From: JAQGMV01 sp963828715
GTDB lineage: Bacteria > Pseudomonadota > Gammaproteobacteria > Burkholderiales > SG8-41
DNA length: 64,000 nt
Assembly: GCA_963828715.1 (NCBI GenBank)
Contig: CAWHFX010000018.1
Coordinates: forward strand, 84,046 to 148,045
Reading direction: 5' to 3'
Shown piece by piece: positions 58,865 through 64,000 of the stretch. The notes under the pieces are model-generated. The model was given only the letters and a program-made list of their open reading frames with translations, was not told where the DNA came from and searched no databases. Within the stretch, counting starts at the first letter, position 1. Each line of letters starts with the position of its first letter. The translations under genes were made by a program, and so were the position numbers.

Positions 58865-59075
58865 GGAAAAAGCCAAGAAGGCAGAAACATATGACACATG
58901 CCGCCGAAAACGATACCCTGCAAGAAGATGGATAGTGGAGAGAACAAACTCATGGCACAATAGGTTCAGGAAGGTGTTAACAGGATATGAAAAGAAGGCA
59001 GAGAGTTACCTTGGATTGGTTCAGTTATCATGAAGCATCATCATTTACAGAAAGATAATTTTGGGTAGGCTCTTA

Positions 59076-59505
59076 GAATAAAAATGGTATAAACCTGAGG
59101 AAATAGTTTTATGGTGTCTAGTTAAGCAACAGGTCCAAAATTATTCGTTAACTTTAGAATATTAAAATTATAAAAACATTTCCTTTAGTTCATGGGGCCT
59201 TAAAGTTATACTTTGAGATCTAAAAATGATGTATGATGGATTATAATTTCTGTATTTTAATCATATCTTTCCTCCAAGTGGGAGTGAATTAGGAAAATGT
59301 TATAAATCTTCAAAATAAGAAATATTTTACAAAAAAAGAAAATGTTATGACATTAAAAAACCTCTACTTGATACTTTTGCTAAAACTTTTAGTATGTAAT
59401 TAATGCTGCTATCTTGTTTAGCATAACAAACGAAGGAGTTGAAAGGAATTGTGTATTAGAATGGTAAATAAAATATGTTTAAAAGAAGTTTGTATTAAAA
59501 AATGA
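59076..59505. other. AT-rich spacer
   Basis: About 430 bases between the IS5 element and the propeller gene with no supported gene. The sequence is very AT-rich with long A and T runs. It may hold the 3' end signals of the propeller gene (minus strand), but I cannot point to a specific one. Confidence 0.5.
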
Positions 59506-62448
59506 TTATGATTTTATAAGCATTGCTTTGTTTGCCTTGCCGTCAATGACTGAGACGGTGTTGTCATCCCTATTGGCCACATAAGCCGTGTTGGTGGCGG
59601 GGTTGACGGAAACACCACCTGGACTGTAGCCCACTTTAATACCGGCAGGATGTAACTCAGTACCAGGCAAGGTGGAGACCACCCTGTTTGTCCTGCCGTC
59701 AATGACAGAGACAGTATCATCGTCAGAGTTAGTCACATAAGCCAAATTCGTCAATGGGTTGACATTTACGTCACTTGGAAACCTGCCCACATCAATGGTT
59801 GAAACCACGCTGTTTGCCTTGCCGTCAATGACCGAAACGGTATTGTCGTCATGGTTAGCCACATAAGCCGTGTTGGTGTCGGGGTTGACGGAAACACTGT
59901 AAGGACTGTAACCCACATCAATGGTTGAAACCACGCTGTTTGTCCTGCCGTCAATGACCGATACGGTGTTGTCACCCCAGTTGGCCACATAAGCCGTGTT
60001 GGTGTCTGGGTTGACGGAAACACCGTAAGGGCTGTTGCCCACCGTGACATTGGCGACCACCCTGTTTGCCTTGCCGTCAATGACTGAGACGGTATCATCG
60101 TCAGAGTTTGCAGCATAGGCCGTGTTGGTGGCGGGGTTGACGGAGACACTTATAGGGCTATTGCCCACATCAATGGTTGAAACCACGCTGTTTGTGCTGC
60201 CGTCAATGACCGATACGGTGTTGTTAAGAAAGTTGGTCACATAGGCAGTGTTAGTGGCGGGGTTGACGGAGACACTAATAGGGCTATTGCCCACATCAAT
60301 GGTTGAAACCACGCTGTTTGTGCTGCCGTCAATGACCGATACGGTGTTGTCATCAGAGTTGGTCACATAGGCCGTGTTGGTGTTTGGGTTAACAGCAACA
60401 CCCTGTGGGCTGTCACCCGCTGTAACATTGACGACCACCCTGTTTGCCTTGCCGTCAATGACCGATACGGTGTTGTCACCCCAGTTGGCCACATAAGCCG
60501 TGTTGGTGTCGGGGTTGACGGAAACACTGTAAGGATTATCACCCACTGCAATGCCCGCAGGGGGTAACTCATTACCAGACTTGGTGGTGACCACGCTGTT
60601 TGTGCTGCCGTCAATGACGGAGACACTATCGGTAGCAATGCTAGTTACATAAACTAAATTCGTTAATGGATTGACATTTGCACCATTTGGAAGCCTGCCC
60701 GCATTAATGGTGGCGATCACGCTGTTTGCGTCGCCGTCAATGACCGAGACGGTCCCGTTATTACGATTCGCCACATAGGCCGTGTTGGTGTCGGGGTTGA
60801 CGGATATACCTTGAGGGTTATTGCCCACTTTAATGGTGTTTGTCAATCTGTTTGCCTTGCCGTCAATGACTGATACGGTGTTGTCATTATAGTTGGCCAC
60901 ATAAGCCGTGTTGGTGTCGGGGTTGACGGAAACAGCATTAGGGCTGTTGCCCACCGTGACATTGGCGACCACCCTGTTTGCCTTGCCGTCAATGACCGAG
61001 ACAGTGTTGTCATTATAGTTGGCCACATAAGCCGTGTTGGTGTCGGGGTTGACGGAAACAGCATTAGGGTTTTTGCCCACTGTTATGTTTGTAACCACCC
61101 TGTTTGTGCTGCCGTCAATGACCGATACGGTGTTGTTAAGAAAGTTGGCCACATAAGCCGTGTTGGTGTCGGGGTTGACGGAGACACTGTAAGGACTGTA
61201 GCCCACATTAATTGTGGATACCACCCTGTTTGCCTTGCCGTCGATGACAGAAACGGTGTTGTCGTCAGTGTTGCCCACATAGGCCGTGTTGGTGGCGGGG
61301 TTGACGGAAACATCTTGAGGACTGGTGCCCACATTAATGGTGGACACCACCCTGTTTGTCTTGCCGTCAATGACAGAAACGGTATCATCGCCATAGTTGG
61401 CCACATAGGCCGTGTTGGTCGCGGGGTTAAAACTAAACGCCATTAGGGCTATTGCCCACTTTAATACCGGCAGGTGGTGCTCACAACCAGGCAAGGTGGC
61501 AACCACCCTGTTTGTCCTGCCGTCAATGACCGAGACAGTGTTGTCACCCCTATTTGCCACATAAACTGTGTTGGTGGCGGGGTTGACGGAGACACCCTGT
61601 GGAGTGGTGCCCACTGTAACATTGGCGACCACCCTGTTTGCCTTGCCGTCGATGACAGAGACAGTGTTGTCGTCAGTGTTGCCCACATAGGCCGTGTTGG
61701 TGGCGGGGTTGACGAAAATATCCCATGGACTGTTGCCCACTGTAACATTGGCGACCACCCTGTTTGTCTTGCCGTCAATGACCGATACGGTGTTGTCACC
61801 ATTGTTGGCCACATAAGCCGTGTTGGTGGCGGGGTTAACGGAGACACCCTCTGGATTGTAGCCCACTGTAACATTGGCGACCACCCTGTTTGCCTTGCCG
61901 TCGATGACAGAGACAGTGTTGTCACCTTCATTGGTCACATAGGCCGTGTTGGTGTCGGGGTTGGCGGAAACATATCTAGGGTTATTGCCCACATTAATGG
62001 TGGATACCACCCTGTTTGTCCTGCCGTCAATGACCGATACGGTGTTGTCAATCATATTGGCCACATAAGCCGTGTTGGTGTATGGGTTAACGGAAATATC
62101 CCATGGACTGTAGTCCACATTAATGGTGGATACCACCCTGTTTGTCCTGCCGTCAATGACCGATACGGTGTTGTCACCTTCATTGGTCACATAGGCCGTG
62201 TTGGTGTCGGGGTTGACGGAAACACCCTGTGGAGTGGTGCCCACATTAATGGTGGCGACCACCCTGTTTGTCCTGCCGTCAATGACCGAGACGGTGTTGT
62301 CATAATAGTTGCTCACATAGGCTGTGTTGGTGTGGGTGTTAAAGTATACAGATGCTGGCCCATCTCCTATGAGAATCGGATTTGCTGCCGGCAATTCAAA
62401 GTAATAATAATTAATAAAAAACAAAGATGCAATTAACAGCAGCTGCAA
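59506..62448 (-). CDS. YVTN beta-propeller repeat protein, 22 repeats
   Basis: This 980-residue frame starts with a hydrophobic segment (LLLIASLFFINYYYF) and then has 22 repeats of about 42 residues, each like NPDTNTAYVANYNDNTVSVIDGKANRVV..VG.SP..VSV, the YVTN family seen in archaeal surface proteins. Repeats 7, 14 and 21 carry a longer loop (LPG.E..PAGI.VG), which divides the array into three sets of seven blades plus one. The frame opens with TTG after a stop; the true N-terminus probably continues into the nSTAND gene upstream. It is probably outside the cell. Confidence 0.9.
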   Translation of the reverse strand: MQLLLIASLFFINYYYFELPAANPILIGDGPASVYFNTHTNTAYVSNYYDNTVSVIDGRTNRVVATINVGTTPQGVSVNPDTNTAYVTNEGDNTVSVIDGRTNRVVSTINVDYSPWDISVNPYTNTAYVANMIDNTVSVIDGRTNRVVSTINVGNNPRYVSANPDTNTAYVTNEGDNTVSVIDGKANRVVANVTVGYNPEGVSVNPATNTAYVANNGDNTVSVIDGKTNRVVANVTVGNSPWDIFVNPATNTAYVGNTDDNTVSVIDGKANRVVANVTVGTTPQGVSVNPATNTVYVANRGDNTVSVIDGRTNRVVATLPGCEHHLPVLKWAIALMAFSFNPATNTAYVANYGDDTVSVIDGKTNRVVSTINVGTSPQDVSVNPATNTAYVGNTDDNTVSVIDGKANRVVSTINVGYSPYSVSVNPDTNTAYVANFLNNTVSVIDGSTNRVVTNITVGKNPNAVSVNPDTNTAYVANYNDNTVSVIDGKANRVVANVTVGNSPNAVSVNPDTNTAYVANYNDNTVSVIDGKANRLTNTIKVGNNPQGISVNPDTNTAYVANRNNGTVSVIDGDANSVIATINAGRLPNGANVNPLTNLVYVTSIATDSVSVIDGSTNSVVTTKSGNELPPAGIAVGDNPYSVSVNPDTNTAYVANWGDNTVSVIDGKANRVVVNVTAGDSPQGVAVNPNTNTAYVTNSDDNTVSVIDGSTNSVVSTIDVGNSPISVSVNPATNTAYVTNFLNNTVSVIDGSTNSVVSTIDVGNSPISVSVNPATNTAYAANSDDDTVSVIDGKANRVVANVTVGNSPYGVSVNPDTNTAYVANWGDNTVSVIDGRTNSVVSTIDVGYSPYSVSVNPDTNTAYVANHDDNTVSVIDGKANSVVSTIDVGRFPSDVNVNPLTNLAYVTNSDDDTVSVIDGRTNRVVSTLPGTELHPAGIKVGYSPGGVSVNPATNTAYVANRDDNTVSVIDGKANKAMLIKS

Positions 62449-63789
62449 TTATTGCAGGTATCATTATTTTTCTTTGTTTCCTTTTCCTTTTCCTTTCGTG
62501 TTCCCTCTTCCATCTGGCATTGGATTCTAGCACAGCCTTAATCATTCGATCGTGGGTCAAACTTAATACCATGATGACCCTGCGCGCCATTCCCGCCTTA
62601 CGAGATATTTGCCTTCAAGAATCATTATTGCTTTGTTGCTCAAGCCTCCCGCAGAGTCGCGGTCCCGGTCACGCTTTCTCGGTTCCGGTGGAGGTTATTA
62701 GCTTTGTTGGCACCATTCCCTAATCTCTCTTTCGGACACGCCTGTTTTTTCAGTTGCGTCGTGAATGGCCTGCTCATAAAAGTCTTCCAGCGCCCCAAAG
62801 ACGTTTGTCAGGTCTTTTAAAACATCCTTGCTTCTGTTTTTTTTATTCTCTGGGTGTTCTGATGGCTCTTTTCGCTCGTTCCACCATCTGTTGCATACAA
62901 CCTGCAGATGGATTGGCTCAACAAACTCTCCCTCTAGTTGCCTTACTAAGCCATCCGGTCCCTCTACGTTTATTTTTAAAAGGTCGTCAACCAACTCTTC
63001 TATTTCCTTCTGTGTTTTTCCTTTTTCCTGCTCGTCCATGTTTCTTATTGTGTCTGTTAAAGGGCCCTTGATGGCCGCGATGGCCCCGTTTCTGTTCAGC
63101 CTTTCCAGCCTAAAGCGTGGCCTTAGTCTCTCTGGAAGATTGCCTTTGAAGGGATCCAGTTGCGCTAAAAAGTCTTCCCTGATGATAAGCACAACCCTAA
63201 GAAGGGGATTGTTGTCCAGGGAATCGGCAACTTGCTCAAAGAACTCCTTTTGCTGGTCTATCCATTTGTTTGGATAAAAACTAAAGATCTCTTCCAGTCG
63301 GTTAATATGAGAACCTGGGCAGGGGGTATCCATTATTGTCTTTGCGGTTTGGAAAATGCCTGTCTAAAAATTCAAATAGGGACAGGCCAAGTGCTGATTC
63401 AGAGTCAACGTTTGGAAGCAGGCTTTGAATTGCGTTATAAATGTACAGATTTTCCATCTGGTCGGTATGGTTCTCACTGTCAATATTGTCTTTTGAACCA
63501 TATGACCTACTATCCAAAGCAGTGATCATGGCAGTGGTAGTAGTTGTACCTTGAACCCTGGCCACAGGCAACACCTCAAACCCGTATCTTTCCAATTCGG
63601 GTGTGACTTGGGCATTAAAGATGGATGTTTTTCCGGCGCCTGATTGAGCGTAAGTTAAGACAAGCCTGTGGAGGTAATGAGCGAGACTATCTCATTGGTT
63701 TCAACATCCCTGCCAAAGAAACGCGATTGGTCATACTTGTCCCTTTTGAACGGGCGTGGGCCAATATATGGTTCTAAAAGGTTGGCCAT
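62449..63789 (-). pseudogene. nSTAND-type NTPase, frameshifted; likely N-terminal part of the propeller protein
   Basis: From ATG 63789 the frames in turn read MANLLEPYIGPRPFKRDKYDQSRFFGRDVETNEIVSLITS, HRLVLTYAQSGAGKTSIFNAQVTPELERYGFEVLPVARV (Walker A at 63,628-63,653), NRLEEIFSFYPNKWIDQQKEFFEQVADSL, VVLIIREDFLAQLDPF and PRFRLERLNRNGAIAAIKGPL, then FVEPIHLQVVCNRWW. These are the hallmarks of the novel-STAND-1 NTPase family. After KLITSTGTE and a highly basic stretch (RKREHERKRKRKQRK in one frame), a hydrophobic helix leads into the propeller. At least four shifts break it. Confidence 0.75.
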
Positions 63790-64000
63790 CTGTTGGTTTG
63801 GTGTTTGAGATAGGGTGCTGTAAGATTTTTCTTTTGGCAGTGGACAATATCTAAGTCACATACCTCTTGCTGTGGATATGCATTTAGGTTGTTTTCTTTT
63901 TGAGGTGTGAGTCTCTATATAATCCCTAATCCTGCACTGTTATTATTTCACTTTTTCTTATACATAATACTGTTTTGGTGGTATTTAAAGGAAAACTAAG
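63790..64000 (-). promoter_or_regulatory. Upstream region of the nSTAND gene with TATA-like boxes
   Basis: On the minus strand CTTTAAATAC (near 63,975-63,990) and TTATATAG (near 63,915-63,922) resemble archaeal TATA boxes upstream of the ATG at 63789. The distances (about 190 and 125 bases) are long for archaea, where leaders are usually short. No other gene is seen up to the window end. Confidence 0.3.

Larger units (their letters stand above)
57916..59072 (+). mobile_element. IS5-family element with target duplication, interrupted
   Basis: The ends are inverted repeats: GAGCCTATCCCAAAA at 57916 and its partner GAGCCTACCCAAAA read backward from 59072. TTA flanks both sides (57913-57915 and 59073-59075), fitting the T-N-A duplication of the IS427 group. 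The left arm encodes IPDKLWHEISPILPAEK...GIMYILRARCQWKMLPG (OrfA), and the right arm encodes KRYPARRWIVERTNSWHNRFRKVLTGYEKKAESYLGLVQLS (end of OrfB). The middle is replaced by an IS6-like element. Confidence 0.85.

Noticed and set aside
61474..62436. 320-codon open frame opposite the propeller repeats
   Set aside because: It exists only because the repeat unit is open in the opposite frame in every copy; not a separate gene.

Overview
The window holds two unlike kinds of DNA. Positions 1 to about 56,550 are GC-rich and read as a betaproteobacterial chromosome. The evidence is the gene sets rimP-nusA-infB, lexA-imuA-imuB-dnaE2, smc-zipA-ligA-galU, dapC-dapD-pilU-prmB and ffs/dnaX-ybaB-recR, together with a CTGT-N8-ACAG SOS box. 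From about 56,550 to the end the DNA is AT-rich and looks archaeal, probably a soil ammonia-oxidising Nitrososphaera-like organism. It carries IS630, IS5 and IS6-like elements, a long YVTN beta-propeller gene and an nSTAND NTPase. The switch falls inside a truncated gene, so this contig is most likely a metagenomic chimera, although transfer cannot be excluded from sequence alone.

Layout of the bacterial part. 1-2,149: infB (start only), nusA and rimP on the minus strand, behind a hairpin with a T-run. 2,382-8,666: an SOS mutagenesis cassette (lexA, imuA, imuB, dnaE2), with dnaE2 broken by many one-base shifts and carrying dispersed repeats. 8,820-11,953: a small exported protein, def, a methylthioadenosine/methylthioinosine phosphorylase, a hypoxanthine phosphoribosyltransferase and galU. 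12,072-18,955: ligA, zipA and smc, all frameshifted as sequenced. 19,049-27,626: queF, dapC, dapD, pilU and prmB, facing rluB, recR, ybaB and dnaX. 27,720-28,377: a frameshifted pagL and the 4.5S SRP RNA gene.

28,566-39,791 is an acetate module. It holds acs, a small membrane protein, a CrbS/CbrA-type symporter-histidine kinase, a receiver-only response regulator, a membrane sensor fused to a DnaQ-type exonuclease, a DUF294 nucleotidyltransferase-like protein, actP and its DUF485 partner. It is followed by decayed genes (an OmpR-type regulator and an NRAMP transporter) and tRNA-Ser(GGA). Next to the tRNA lies an accessory segment with IS3 remnants on both sides. It carries part of a type VI secretion cluster: tssJ, tssK, tssL-OmpA, tssM and tagF, convergent with a PP2C phosphatase and an FHA protein. 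Remnants of a TolC/HlyD efflux pair and a truncated D-threonine aldolase-like gene run up to the junction.

The archaeal part holds a frameshifted IS630 transposase, an IS6-like element nested in an IS5-family element with a visible target duplication, and what I read as one broken gene. That gene would encode a cytoplasmic nSTAND NTPase, one membrane helix and an outer domain of 22 YVTN repeats arranged as three seven-bladed propellers. One-base frameshifts recur throughout the window, including in the normally essential ligA and smc and often at homopolymers. Many are therefore probably sequence errors rather than true gene decay.
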